Assembly: GCA_021835845.1 (NCBI GenBank)
Contig: JAKBJU010000007.1
Coordinates: 43,134-107,133 of the forward strand
Length of the DNA: 64,000 nt
DNA from: Pseudomonadota bacterium
Lineage (GTDB): Bacteria; Pseudomonadota; Gammaproteobacteria; Burkholderiales; JABEVD01
Reading direction: 5' to 3'
In this document: positions 35,995 through 44,784 of the stretch, piece by piece
How the letters are laid out: every line of letters starts with the position of its first letter
Position numbering within the stretch: position 1 is the first letter of the stretch
Notes under the pieces: model-generated
Database searches by the model: none
What the model was told of the DNA's origin: nothing
The model's input: the letters and a program-made list of their open reading frames with translations, nothing else
Program-made: the position numbers and the translations under genes

Positions 35995-36387
35995 ATGACT
36001 CAACCCGATGATGTTTCCAAGAAGCGTGAAATCCATTTCTCTCCGCTGCCTTCCGGACAGGCGGCAAGGGCGATGGAGAGTCTTCTCGAAATGGGCCTCA
36101 AGGCCGAGATGATCGCGCCGTACGTTTTGTCCGTCTCCTATCAATTGCCGCATCACCGCCTGGAAACCCTGGAAGAGACGCTCGTCGAGCAGGGATTTCA
36201 TCTCGACAATTCGCTGCTGCAGAAAATCGTGCGTGCACTCGTCCACTACGTCGAGGAAGTGCAGTGCCAGAATCTTTCCGAGCCGGCAAGGATGCAGAAA
36301 AACATGGAGATCTTCGTGAAAGTCTACGATCACCACCCCCACGGCGACCACGATGAAACTCCCGAGGAGTGGCGCGAATACCGCTGA
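35995..36387 (+). CDS. Small conserved-looking protein of unknown function
   Basis: A 130-residue soluble protein with no signal peptide or membrane segment. The body is helical and charged (MESLLEMGLKAEMIAPYVLS, LVHYVEEVQCQNLSEPARMQ), and the tail is rich in His/Asp/Glu (YDHHPHGDHDETPEEWREYR), which could bind metal. A strong ribosome-binding site GGAGGGGG precedes the ATG. Its last base overlaps the ATG of the moeB-like gene, so the two are translated together. I recognise no family. Confidence 0.75.
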   Translation: MTQPDDVSKKREIHFSPLPSGQAARAMESLLEMGLKAEMIAPYVLSVSYQLPHHRLETLEETLVEQGFHLDNSLLQKIVRALVHYVEEVQCQNLSEPARMQKNMEIFVKVYDHHPHGDHDETPEEWREYR

Positions 36388-37151
36388 TGGACGACAGTTC
36401 CCTGCTGCGCTACAGCCGCCATATCCTTCTTCCTGAAATCGGACTGGAAGGGCAGGAGAGGCTGGCGAATTCCCATGCGTTCATCATCGGCGCGGGCGGG
36501 CTCGGCTCCCCTGCCGCGCTTTATCTCGCATCTTCAGGCGTCGGCAGGATCACGCTGTGCGACGACGACGATGTCGATCTCACCAATCTGCAGCGGCAAA
36601 TCCTGCACCGGACCGGCTCGATCGGCTCCCCGAAAGTCGAATCGGCCCAAAGCACGCTGCAGGACATCAACCCGGAAATCGAGATCATTCCCGTGCAGGC
36701 AAGGGCTGCCGGGGATCTGCTGCTCGAACTTGTCGAAAAGGCGGATGTGGTGATCGACGCGAGCGACAATTTCTCCACCCGCCACGAGGTGAACCGGGCC
36801 TGCGCAAGATACCGGAAGCCGCTGGTTTCCGGCGCCGCTATACGTTTCGAGGGCCAGGTCTCGGTGTTCGACATGCGGCAGGATGGCCCCTGCTACCATT
36901 GCCTTTTTCCCGCGGATGCGGTCGACGAGGAATTGCGCTGCGCCCTGATGGGGGTATTCGCGCCGCTTGTCGGCATTATCGGCTCGATCCAGGCGCTGGA
37001 AGCCCTGAAGCTTCTGATCGGGTTCGGAACTTCGCTTTCCGGACGGCTGCTGCTCCTGGACGGAAAATCCATGTCCTGGCGCGAACTTGCCCTGAAACGG
37101 GATCCGGACTGCCCCGTCTGCTCGGCGCGATCGAATCTTTCCCCAAAATGA
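36387..37151 (+). CDS. MoeB/ThiF/HesA-family adenylyltransferase
   Basis: The 254-residue E1-like enzyme begins MDDSSLLRYSRHILLPEIG and has the nucleotide motif IIGAGGLGSPAALYLASSGV, the DNLQRQ-type TNLQRQILHRT, DASDNFSTR and the zinc cysteines CYHC and CPVC. It activates the C-terminus of a ubiquitin-like sulfur carrier such as MoaD or ThiS. No carrier gene is beside it, so moeB and thiF cannot be told apart. The start ATG shares a base with the preceding stop (TGATG). Confidence 0.9.
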   Translation: MDDSSLLRYSRHILLPEIGLEGQERLANSHAFIIGAGGLGSPAALYLASSGVGRITLCDDDDVDLTNLQRQILHRTGSIGSPKVESAQSTLQDINPEIEIIPVQARAAGDLLLELVEKADVVIDASDNFSTRHEVNRACARYRKPLVSGAAIRFEGQVSVFDMRQDGPCYHCLFPADAVDEELRCALMGVFAPLVGIIGSIQALEALKLLIGFGTSLSGRLLLLDGKSMSWRELALKRDPDCPVCSARSNLSPK

Positions 37152-37195
37152 ACTATTCTTTTTAGGGTGGCGTGCTGCATTTTTAAGGAATCCAG

Positions 37196-37777
37196 GTGTT
37201 CCAGGTCAGAATACACGGCAGGGGCGGACAGGGGGTGGTGACGGGAGCCGAGATGCTTTCCGTGGCCGCGTTTCTCGAAGGCAAGCACAGCCAGGCCTTC
37301 CCCAGCTTCGGTTCCGAGAGAATGGGAGCGCCCGTGGTCGCCTTCTGCCGCATATCCGACCATGAAATCCGTCTCAGGGAGCCCGTGATGGAGCCCGATG
37401 CGCTCATCATCCAGGATCCCACTCTGCTGCACCAGGTCGACCTGTTCGGCGGCCTCTCGAAATCGGGCTTCATCCTCGTCAATTCCGGAAAAAGTTTCGC
37501 CGAACTCGGACTCGAAGCGCTTTTGCATACCTATCCGGAAAATCGCCTCGCAACCCTTCCCGCAACCGAAATCGCGCTCAGGCACATCGGCCGCCCCCTG
37601 CCCAACTCCGCGCTGCTGGGAGGATTTTCAGCCTTGTGCGGGGAAATCGGAATCGATTCCCTGCTGCAGGCCATAGGGGACAAATTCAGGGGAAAGACCG
37701 GAAAAGACAACAGGGATGCGGCAAACGCCGCCTTCCATCTGGTACAGGAGAAAATGCACCATGCTGCAACAGCTTGA
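37196..37777 (+). CDS. porG: Pyruvate:ferredoxin oxidoreductase, gamma subunit
   Basis: The 193-residue subunit starts with GTG after AAGGAA and carries the 2-oxoacid oxidoreductase gamma motif VRIHGRGGQGVVTGAEMLS, followed by FPSFGSERMGAPVVAF. With PorA and PorB it forms the CoA- and TPP-dependent enzyme that splits or makes pyruvate with ferredoxin. It is the first of four overlapping or tightly spaced genes. Confidence 0.93.
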   Translation: MFQVRIHGRGGQGVVTGAEMLSVAAFLEGKHSQAFPSFGSERMGAPVVAFCRISDHEIRLREPVMEPDALIIQDPTLLHQVDLFGGLSKSGFILVNSGKSFAELGLEALLHTYPENRLATLPATEIALRHIGRPLPNSALLGGFSALCGEIGIDSLLQAIGDKFRGKTGKDNRDAANAAFHLVQEKMHHAATA

Positions 37778-39014
37778 AGGCTCCAGGGCGATCGCGCAAG
37801 GCATCGCGCTCTGCAAACCCGAAGTGGTGTGCGCCTATCCCATCACGCCCCAGACGCATATCGTCGAAGCGCTGGCGGAGATGGTGAGAACCGGCGAACT
37901 CGCGAACTGCGAATTCATCAACGTCGAATCGGAATTCGCAGCGCTTTCCGTCGCCATCGGCGCATCCGCAGCGGGGGCGAGAAGCTACACCGCAACCGCA
38001 AGCCAGGGACTCCTCTACATGTGCGAAGCCGTCTACAATGCGGCAGGACTGGGGCTGCCCATCGTCATGACCATAGGCAACCGGGCCATCGGCGCCCCGA
38101 TCAACATCTGGAACGACCATTCTGACAGCATGGCGATGCGCGACGCGGGCTGGATACAGCTCTATGCCGAAACCAATCAGGAAGCGCTCGACCTGCACAT
38201 CCAGGCATTCAAGCTCGCCGAAGCCCTTTCCTGCCCGGTAATGGTCTGCGTGGACGGCTTCATTCTGACGCATGCCTACGAGCGCATCGAGATTCCCGAG
38301 GCGCACGATGTCGATGCCTTTCTCCCGCCATACGACCCGGTGCAGGTGCTGGACTGCAATGACCCCGTATCGATAGGCGCCATGGTGGGGCCGGAAGCAT
38401 TCGCGGAGGTCAAATACCTGCAGCATCGCAAGCAGCTCGCAGCGCTCGAACTGATCCCGGAAATCGCTTCCGAATTTTCAGCAAGGTTCAAGCGGGACTC
38501 GGGGGGTCTCGTCAAGCCCTACCGGCTGGAGGGTGCCGAAACCATCGTCGTCGCCCTCGGTTCGATGAACGGCACCATCAAGGACGTGATCGACGAAATG
38601 AGAAACGAAGGGCACGCAATCGGCAGCCTCGCCATCGTCTCGTTCCGCCCTTTCCCCCTTCAGGCAGTCAGGGCGGCGCTGGTCGATGCGAAGCGCATCG
38701 TGATCCTGGAAAAGTCGCTCTCGGTCGGGCTGGGCGGCCCATTGTCCGACGGCGTCAGAAAATCCCTGAGCGGGACGGGGCTCCACGGGCATACCGTCAT
38801 CGCAGGGCTGGGGGGGCGCGCCATCACCAGAAAATCCCTCAAGGCCCTCTTCGTGAAAGCGGAAATGGACGAGCTCGAACTGCTGGATTTCCTCGATCTC
38901 GATCGCGACATCGTCAACGTGCAGCTGGAGCGGGAAAAGGAAACCAGGCGCTCCGGCCCAGTCGCGGAAAACGTGCTGAAGTCGATCGGGACGGTCGCAT
39001 CGCGCATAGCCTAG
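37761..39014 (+). CDS. porA: Pyruvate:ferredoxin oxidoreductase, alpha subunit
   Basis: I start at ATG 37761 inside the porG end, with AGGAG about 11 bases upstream, giving 417 residues. Domain I has VVCAYPITPQTHIVEALAEM and the TPP-interacting VESEFAALSVAIGASAAGAR with TATASQGLLYMCE; domain II has ETIVVALGSMNGTIKDVID. The substrate may be pyruvate or another 2-oxoacid; the subunit layout and sequence favour pyruvate. Confidence 0.93.
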   Translation: MLQQLEGSRAIAQGIALCKPEVVCAYPITPQTHIVEALAEMVRTGELANCEFINVESEFAALSVAIGASAAGARSYTATASQGLLYMCEAVYNAAGLGLPIVMTIGNRAIGAPINIWNDHSDSMAMRDAGWIQLYAETNQEALDLHIQAFKLAEALSCPVMVCVDGFILTHAYERIEIPEAHDVDAFLPPYDPVQVLDCNDPVSIGAMVGPEAFAEVKYLQHRKQLAALELIPEIASEFSARFKRDSGGLVKPYRLEGAETIVVALGSMNGTIKDVIDEMRNEGHAIGSLAIVSFRPFPLQAVRAALVDAKRIVILEKSLSVGLGGPLSDGVRKSLSGTGLHGHTVIAGLGGRAITRKSLKALFVKAEMDELELLDFLDLDRDIVNVQLEREKETRRSGPVAENVLKSIGTVASRIA

Positions 39015-39022
39015 GAGAAAAC

Positions 39023-40015
39023 ATGCCCCTTCAGCCGATCAAGTTCTACCAGACAGGAACCTTCACGGTGGGCAACCGCCTTCTCGACGAATCCCAGAGG
39101 ACCGTCCAGGCCAACATGAGAAGGACGAATTCCCTCAACTCGGGGCACAGGGCATGCCAGGGATGCGGAGAGGCGCTCGGGGCGCGCTACGCGCTGGATG
39201 CGGCCATGCAGGCCACAAAGAACAGACTGATCGCCGCCAATGCGACAGGGTGTCTCGAAGTATTTTCCACCCCCTATCCCGAAACTTCCTGGCAGATTCC
39301 CTGGATGCATTCCCTTTTCGGCAATGCCGCATCGGTCGCAACCGGCATCGCTGCCGCATTGAAGGTGAAGGGAAAGCAGGATGTACGGGTGATTGCCCAG
39401 GGCGGCGACGGCGGCACCACCGACATCGGCTTTGCCTGCCTCTCCGGCATGTTCGAGCGAAACGACGACGTGCTTTACATCTGCTACGACAACGAAGCCT
39501 ACATGAACACCGGGGTGCAGCGCTCGTCGGCAACGCCGCCTGCCGCCCGCACGGCAACCACCCCGGCAGCCGGCGCTCATCCGGGGAACAGCTTCGGCAC
39601 GGGAAAGAATGTTCCGCTGATTGCAATGGCGCACCGCATTCCCTTTGTCGCAACGGCGTCCGTTGCCAATCTGCACGACCTCGAAGCCAAGGTGAATAAA
39701 GCCATGACAATCCATGGCGCCCGCTACATCCACATCCATGTGCCCTGCCCCCTGGGATGGGGCTCGCACCCTTCGGACACGCTGAAAGTCGCCCGGCTCG
39801 CGGTCGAATCCGGTCTTTTCCCGCTGTTCGAGGCCGAACATGGCGAAATAACCGCCAGCCTTCGGCTCAGGAAAAAAGCGCCTGTCGAAGCCTACCTGAA
39901 GCTGCAGAGGCGCTTTTCCCATCTTTTCGGGGAAAAACCGGACAGGGACACGATCGCCATGATCCAGGCAATCGCCGACAGGAACATCGAAAAATTCGGC
40001 CTGGAAAGTCCATGA
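39023..40015 (+). CDS. porB: Pyruvate:ferredoxin oxidoreductase, beta subunit
   Basis: The 330-residue TPP-binding subunit has the iron-sulfur cysteines in SGHRACQGCGEALGARY, ATGCLEVFSTPYPETSW, and the TPP motif QGGDGGTTDIGFA through YDNEAYMNTGVQRS. Cys and Gly-rich spacing is standard for PorB. An eight-base gap follows porA. Confidence 0.94.
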   Translation: MPLQPIKFYQTGTFTVGNRLLDESQRTVQANMRRTNSLNSGHRACQGCGEALGARYALDAAMQATKNRLIAANATGCLEVFSTPYPETSWQIPWMHSLFGNAASVATGIAAALKVKGKQDVRVIAQGGDGGTTDIGFACLSGMFERNDDVLYICYDNEAYMNTGVQRSSATPPAARTATTPAAGAHPGNSFGTGKNVPLIAMAHRIPFVATASVANLHDLEAKVNKAMTIHGARYIHIHVPCPLGWGSHPSDTLKVARLAVESGLFPLFEAEHGEITASLRLRKKAPVEAYLKLQRRFSHLFGEKPDRDTIAMIQAIADRNIEKFGLESP

Positions 40016-41631
40016 AAAAGCCTTTCGCCATCACCCTCGATCCCGGTTCCAGCCTTGCCAACCACACCGGTTCATGGCGCACGGAGCGGCCGGTCTATGT
40101 GGACAGGCTCCCGCCCTGCAACCACGCCTGCCCGGCGGGAGAAGACATCCAGGGCTGGCTCTATCATGCCGAAGGCGGGGATTACAGGCGCGCATGGGAA
40201 GCGCTGGTGAAGCACAATCCCTTCCCCGCGATCATGGGGCGCGTCTGCTACCATCCCTGCGAGGATGCCTGCAACAGGGGGAAACTCGACGAGGCGGTCG
40301 GCATCCATGCAGTGGAGCGCTTTCTCGGCGACTTGGCGATCCGGCGAGGCTGGCTTCCCGGAAAACCCGCAGGACCCGGTGCAAAGCGTGTTCTAGTCGT
40401 GGGTTCCGGGCCTTCCGGGCTTTCCTGCGCCTACCATCTTCGCCTGATGGGGCACGGTGTGGTCATCGTGGATTCGGCAAAGGCAGCGGGGGGGATGATG
40501 CGCTACGGCATTCCGAAATACCGGCTTCCCCGGGACGTGCTGGATGCAGAAATTTCGCGCATCGAAAGCATGGGCGTGGAATTTCGCCTGAATTCTAGAA
40601 TCGACGACATCATGGCAGCGATGGCGGGATTCGATGCAGCCTTTCTCGCAGTGGGGGCGCATCTTGCCAGGCGGACCGACATTCCCGCAGGCGATGCCAG
40701 CCGGATACTCGATGCGGTTTGCCTGCTGCACGACATGGAAGACGGCCCGCCTCCCATGCTGGGCAGGCGCGTCGTCGTCTACGGCGGAGGCAATACGGCG
40801 CTGGACGTGGCGAGGACGGCAAAGCGCCTGGGCGCTCTTGAATCCCTCATCGTCTACAGAAGGACGAAAGAGCAGATGCCGGCGCACGAGTCGGAACTCA
40901 ACGAAGCGCTGCAAGAGGGAATCCTCTTCAAGTGGCTCAGCACGGTGAAGGCCATGGATGAGGGCGGCGTCACCGTCGAGAAGATGGTGCTGGACGAGAC
41001 CGGGTTTCCACAGCCGACCGGGGAATTCGAGAAAATGGAGGCGGACTCCCTCGTGCTTGCGCTCGGGCAGGAGTCCGAGCTGGGGCTCCTTAAAAACGTT
41101 CCCGATCTCGAAATCGAAAACGGCACGGTCAAGGTAAACAGCTCGATGATGACGAGCCATCCCGGCATCTTCGCAGGCGGCGATATGGTGCCCTCAGACA
41201 GGACCGTCACCTCGGCAGTCGGGCACGGCAAGAAGGCTGCGAAAAACATCGACGCCTGGCTGAGAAACGAGACTTACATTGCCCCGGAAAAGCACGAAAT
41301 CGCCGGATTCGACAAGATGAACACCTGGTATTACAGCGATGCTCCCAGGACGGTTCAGCCCGAACTCGACATCGCAAGGCGCGGGTCCACTTTCGACGAG
41401 GTGGTCGGGGGGCTTACCGGTAAAAATGCCCTTTTCGAGGCCAGGCGCTGCCTCTCCTGCGGCAACTGCTTCGAATGCGACAACTGCTTCGGCGTCTGCC
41501 CGGACAATGCCGTGATCAAGCTGGGGCCTGGATTGCGCTTTGCCTTCGACTACGATTATTGCAAGGGCTGCGGCCTTTGCGCCGCAGAATGTCCCTGCGG
41601 CGCGATCAAGATGGTTCCCGAGTCGATCTAG
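40012..41631 (+). CDS. FAD-dependent NAD(P)H oxidoreductase fused to a 2[4Fe-4S] ferredoxin
   Basis: The 539-residue protein starts at the ATG overlapping the porB stop. It resembles the small subunit of glutamate synthase: N-terminal iron-sulfur region (CNHACPAGEDIQGW, GRVCYHPCEDACNRG), FAD motif VLVVGSGPSGLSCAYHLRLM, NAD(P) motif VVVYGGGNTALDVARTAKRL and second FAD motif FAGGDMV. The C-terminus is a bacterial ferredoxin domain with CLSCGNCFECDNCFGVCP and CKGCGLCAAECPCGAI. Fused behind porGAB it probably passes electrons between the Por enzyme and NAD(P)H, taking the place of a separate PorD. Confidence 0.93.
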   Translation: MKKPFAITLDPGSSLANHTGSWRTERPVYVDRLPPCNHACPAGEDIQGWLYHAEGGDYRRAWEALVKHNPFPAIMGRVCYHPCEDACNRGKLDEAVGIHAVERFLGDLAIRRGWLPGKPAGPGAKRVLVVGSGPSGLSCAYHLRLMGHGVVIVDSAKAAGGMMRYGIPKYRLPRDVLDAEISRIESMGVEFRLNSRIDDIMAAMAGFDAAFLAVGAHLARRTDIPAGDASRILDAVCLLHDMEDGPPPMLGRRVVVYGGGNTALDVARTAKRLGALESLIVYRRTKEQMPAHESELNEALQEGILFKWLSTVKAMDEGGVTVEKMVLDETGFPQPTGEFEKMEADSLVLALGQESELGLLKNVPDLEIENGTVKVNSSMMTSHPGIFAGGDMVPSDRTVTSAVGHGKKAAKNIDAWLRNETYIAPEKHEIAGFDKMNTWYYSDAPRTVQPELDIARRGSTFDEVVGGLTGKNALFEARRCLSCGNCFECDNCFGVCPDNAVIKLGPGLRFAFDYDYCKGCGLCAAECPCGAIKMVPESI

Positions 41632-42032
41632 AGCCTTTCGCTCCTGACTTCCCCTGCAAAGGAAAGGCAGTCTTCCACCCTTTTCTTCTGGCTCGGACTC
41701 AGTTCATCGAGCGACAGGTATTTCCATTCCGAATGCTCTTCGCTCAGGACGATCCGGGCATTGTCCGGAAGCCCGCATCTGAACATCAGGGCATGGGAAT
41801 TCACCCCGCCATGATAATAGATGCCGCTCAGGTAAAGTATTTCGACTTCGCAGCCCAGCTCTTCCATGCATTCCCGGCGCAAGGCCTCGTGCACCGTCTC
41901 GCCCGGATCCAGCGCGCCCCCCGGGAATCCCCAGTTCAGATTGCCGTAGGTCGCCTTCACCATCAGCACCTTCCCTTCCGAATTGGTGATGACCGCGTGA
42001 GAACTCATCCTGTAGGTGTCGTGAAATCCCAT
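41628..42032 (-). CDS. Nudix hydrolase
   Basis: A Nudix box (GGALDPGETVHEALRRECME followed by ELG) is complete, within a protein of about 134 residues that ends SFAGEVRSERL. It would hydrolyse a nucleoside diphosphate linked to another group; the substrate is unknown. I place the start at ATG 42032, preceded by AGGGA; ATG 42047 is five codons longer. The stop overlaps the end of the flavoprotein gene by four bases in convergent orientation. Confidence 0.88.
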   Translation of the reverse strand: MGFHDTYRMSSHAVITNSEGKVLMVKATYGNLNWGFPGGALDPGETVHEALRRECMEELGCEVEILYLSGIYYHGGVNSHALMFRCGLPDNARIVLSEEHSEWKYLSLDELSPSQKKRVEDCLSFAGEVRSERL

Positions 42033-42112
42033 TTTCCATTCCCTCATGAACCAACCCAGTCTAGAGGATGTCCCAATCCAGGACAAGACGGATTGATATG
42101 CTGTATCTTTGA

Positions 42113-42835
42113 ATGAAAACAACGAACGGAGTCCCCATGCTACTTTTCTCCCCTGATTCAGGCCCTGTTTGCGACGAGCAGGAAATTTTCGGAAAGCTTC
42201 CTCTGAAAGACGCAAGAATCCTCGAGCTCGGCTGCGGGAAAGCCGAGAAAACACGCATCGTCGCGCAGCAGGCTGCCTCCATCCTGGCGCTCGAAGTCGA
42301 CGAAATCCAGCTCGCGAAAAACAGGGAAATTGCAGACCTCCCCAACGTCAGGTTCGATCACGGCGGCGCGCAGAAGATTCCGGCAAAAGACGGCAGCTTC
42401 GACATCGTGATGATGTTCAAATCGCTGCACCACGTGCCACTCGAACTCATGGATGAAGCTTTCCGAGAAATCCACCGGACATTGAAGTCGGGGGGATATG
42501 CCTACATTTCAGAACCGATTTACAAGGGCGATTTCAACGAGATACTGAGGCTCTTCCATGACGAGAAAATCGTGCGCGAAGCGGCATTCGAAGCGGTGAA
42601 GCGCGCAGTCGAATCGAAACGCTTCGATCTTGTCAGACAGGAGTTTTTCATGACCCCGATGCATTTCGACAGTTTCGCGGACTTCGAGAAGAAGATCATC
42701 GGGGTGACGCATACCGACCACAGGCTCTCCCCCGAGCTCCTCAGGGAAGTACGGGCGAAGTTCGAGAAGCACATGACGCCTGATGGAGCCGATTTTCTGA
42801 TGCCCATCAGGGTCGACCTGTTGAAGAAGGCATGA
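42113..42835 (+). CDS. Class I SAM-dependent methyltransferase
   Basis: The 240-residue protein has motif I ILELGCGKAEKTRIVA, the acidic ALEVDEIQLAKN, and FDIVMMFKSLHHVPLELMDE with GGYAYISEP. These mark a Methyltransf_11-type fold. Substrate unknown. It is joined to the aldo-keto reductase gene by an ATGA overlap, so both probably work on related small molecules or share only transcription. Confidence 0.88.
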   Translation: MKTTNGVPMLLFSPDSGPVCDEQEIFGKLPLKDARILELGCGKAEKTRIVAQQAASILALEVDEIQLAKNREIADLPNVRFDHGGAQKIPAKDGSFDIVMMFKSLHHVPLELMDEAFREIHRTLKSGGYAYISEPIYKGDFNEILRLFHDEKIVREAAFEAVKRAVESKRFDLVRQEFFMTPMHFDSFADFEKKIIGVTHTDHRLSPELLREVRAKFEKHMTPDGADFLMPIRVDLLKKA

Positions 42836-43863
42836 CCATGAAATACAACAAACTGGGAGACATGCACGTTTCCGAAATCTGCCTCGGCACGATGACTTTC
42901 GGGCAGCAGAACAGCCTTCATGAGGCCCACGAGCAGCTCGATTATGCGACCGAATCCGGGATCAATTTCATAGACACGGCGGAGATGTATCCCGTTCCCG
43001 GGAAGCCCGAGACCCAGGGCAGGACCGAGGAATATGTCGGAAAGTGGCTGAAGAACCAGCAGCGGGACAAGCTGTTCATCGCGACCAAGGTGGCCGGGCC
43101 CTCCAGGGGATTTTCATGGATCAGGGGAGGCCCGAAGGCGCTCGATCGGGAAAACATCCTTTCCGCAATCGATTCGAGCCTGAAAAGGCTTCAGACCGAC
43201 TACGTGGACCTGTACCAGCTTCACTGGCCCGACAGGAACGTGCCCATGTTCGGGCAGAGCTTCTTCGATCCGAAGCTCGAACACGATACCGTCCCGATCC
43301 TGGAACAGCTCGAAGTGCTGTCGGATCTGGTGAAATCGGGAAAGGTGCGCCATATCGGCCTCAGCAACGAAACGCCGTGGGGGCTTTGCAAGTTCTTGCA
43401 GCTCTCCGAAAAACACGGCCTTCCCAGGGTGGTATCCACCCAGAACGCCTACAACCCCATCAACCGGGTATTCGAATACGGACTCTCGGAAATCTGCCAC
43501 AGGGAGAACATCGGGCTGCTCGCCTACAGCCCCCTCGGGTTCGGGATGCTTACGGGAAAATACGGCGCCGGGGGGACAGGCCGCCTGTCCCTCTTTCCCC
43601 AGTTCGGCCAGCGCTACCACAAAGAGAACGTGGCTGAAGCGGTGTCAGGCTATTGCGGTCTCGCGAAAAAGCACGGCATTTCCCCCGCCGAACTGTCCCT
43701 CGCCTTCGTCAGGAGCCGCCGGTTCGTGAAGTCCACCATCATCGGCGCAACCACGATGGAACAACTGAAGGAAAACATCGGCAGCCTGAAAGTGGAGCTC
43801 GACGAGGAAATCTTGAGGGAAATCGATGCCATCCACTTCCGCTACCCCAATCCCGCCCCCTGA
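42832..43863 (+). CDS. NADP(H)-dependent aldo-keto reductase, Tas-like
   Basis: The 343-residue enzyme has a TIM-barrel pattern with FIDTAEMYPVP (Asp and Tyr), the catalytic lysine in LFIATKVAGP, DLYQLHWPDRNVP and the cofactor region RFVKSTIIGATTMEQLKENI. It closely resembles the Tas protein. Physiological substrate unknown. The stop is followed at once by a gene remnant and then a toxin-antitoxin island. Confidence 0.92.
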   Translation: MTMKYNKLGDMHVSEICLGTMTFGQQNSLHEAHEQLDYATESGINFIDTAEMYPVPGKPETQGRTEEYVGKWLKNQQRDKLFIATKVAGPSRGFSWIRGGPKALDRENILSAIDSSLKRLQTDYVDLYQLHWPDRNVPMFGQSFFDPKLEHDTVPILEQLEVLSDLVKSGKVRHIGLSNETPWGLCKFLQLSEKHGLPRVVSTQNAYNPINRVFEYGLSEICHRENIGLLAYSPLGFGMLTGKYGAGGTGRLSLFPQFGQRYHKENVAEAVSGYCGLAKKHGISPAELSLAFVRSRRFVKSTIIGATTMEQLKENIGSLKVELDEEILREIDAIHFRYPNPAP

Positions 43864-43978
43864 AGGTGCTTTCCCTTCGGTGGACGGCGAGGTGGACTCG
43901 CGCAAGACCTGCAAAATCCGCGCGGGGCAGGCGGTCGGTTTCGGCGATGTCCGCATCCGGGTGATCGCGGCGGCATAG
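43862..43978 (+). pseudogene. Remnant of a YbcJ-like S4 RNA-binding protein gene
   Basis: The frame ending TAG at 43976-43978 encodes VDGEVDSRKTCKIRAGQAV and then GFGDVRIRVIAAA. This matches the C-terminal half of YbcJ-type S4-domain proteins, which read VDG.VETRKRCKI.AGQ. The first half of the roughly 70-residue protein is missing; upstream the frame runs into the aldo-keto reductase gene. No start codon fits. It looks like a truncated leftover. Confidence 0.65.
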
Positions 43979-44038
43979 CGCCGAGCAGCAATCGAAAAAA
44001 AGAATTTGTTTCTTTCAGATATCGCATACAATATCAAA

Positions 44039-44479
44039 ATGATCGTGCTTGATACCAATGTGCTGGTAGCTGGCTTGCGTTCTTCGCAAGGGTGCTCAAG
44101 ACGCATATTGCAGGCTGTCCTTGAGCAAACTCTGAAAGTTGGCGCTTCGCCGGCCTTGTTTCTTGAGTATGAGGCGGTGCTGACGCGCCCGGCTAATTTA
44201 GCCGCTTGTCGCCTGAGCAGGTCAGAGATAATTGAGTTGCTGGATGCCATGGCTGGCATTCTGGTGCCGGTAGACCTGAGTTTCTTATGGCGCCCGCAGC
44301 TGCGCGATCCGGCCGATGAAATGGTGCTGGAAACGGCGGTGAATGGACAGGCGGAAGCATTGGTGACATGGAATACACGGGATTTTTTGCCCGCCGCCAA
44401 TAAATTTGAACTGCGCATCATGCGCCCGGATGATTTCTGGACTGCTTTTCATGCAGGCCTTGAAAGGAGCAAGCGATGA
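44039..44479 (+). CDS. PIN-domain toxin (VapC-like ribonuclease)
   Basis: The 146-residue protein starts MIVLDTNVLVAGLRSSQG and has the PIN acidic residues: Asp5, a glutamate in LEYEAVLTRP, Asp in LRDPADEMVLETA and the final VTWNTRDF. It belongs to the PIN_3 type of putative toxin. The partner antitoxin overlaps its stop (ATGA), giving the less usual toxin-first order. Local G+C is lower than in the flanking genes, in line with transfer. Confidence 0.85.
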   Translation: MIVLDTNVLVAGLRSSQGCSRRILQAVLEQTLKVGASPALFLEYEAVLTRPANLAACRLSRSEIIELLDAMAGILVPVDLSFLWRPQLRDPADEMVLETAVNGQAEALVTWNTRDFLPAANKFELRIMRPDDFWTAFHAGLERSKR

Positions 44480-44736
44480 GAACGAACAACTTTGCATTGC
44501 GGTTGCCTGATTCCTTGTATCAGGCGCTGAAACAATCTGCTGAAGCCGATGGCGTTGCCATGAATCAATATGTGGCGATCGCCCTGGCCGAGAAAATATC
44601 CGCCCGCAAGACCGCGGCGGAATTTTTCGCCGAACGCGCGAAACGCAGCAGCTTGCCGAGGGCCTTGGAGATTCTGGCCAAGGCAGGCAGCGATGTGCCT
44701 GAGGACAAGGTAGTGCGGGAAATCCGGGGTTCGTGA
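44476..44736 (+). CDS. Antitoxin of the PIN toxin (HicB/RHH-like)
   Basis: An 86-residue protein with a ribbon-helix-helix type N-terminus: NFALRLPDSLYQALKQSAEA followed by GVAMNQYVAIALAEKI. The basic/acidic C-terminus (KTAAEFFAERAKRSSLPRAL) would wrap the toxin. It is coupled by a four-base overlap to the PIN gene and probably represses its own operon. Confidence 0.83.
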   Translation: MRTNNFALRLPDSLYQALKQSAEADGVAMNQYVAIALAEKISARKTAAEFFAERAKRSSLPRALEILAKAGSDVPEDKVVREIRGS

Positions 44737-44784
44737 ACCGGGGAAGCGCCAAGGATTCGGCGCTTGAAAAAAGAGGAAAGACAG

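Noticed and set aside
44744..44765. Hairpin AAGCGCC/GGCGCTT as a terminator between the PIN module and brnA
   Set aside because: Seven-base stem followed by A's on the plus strand and C's on the minus strand; no T-tract in either direction.
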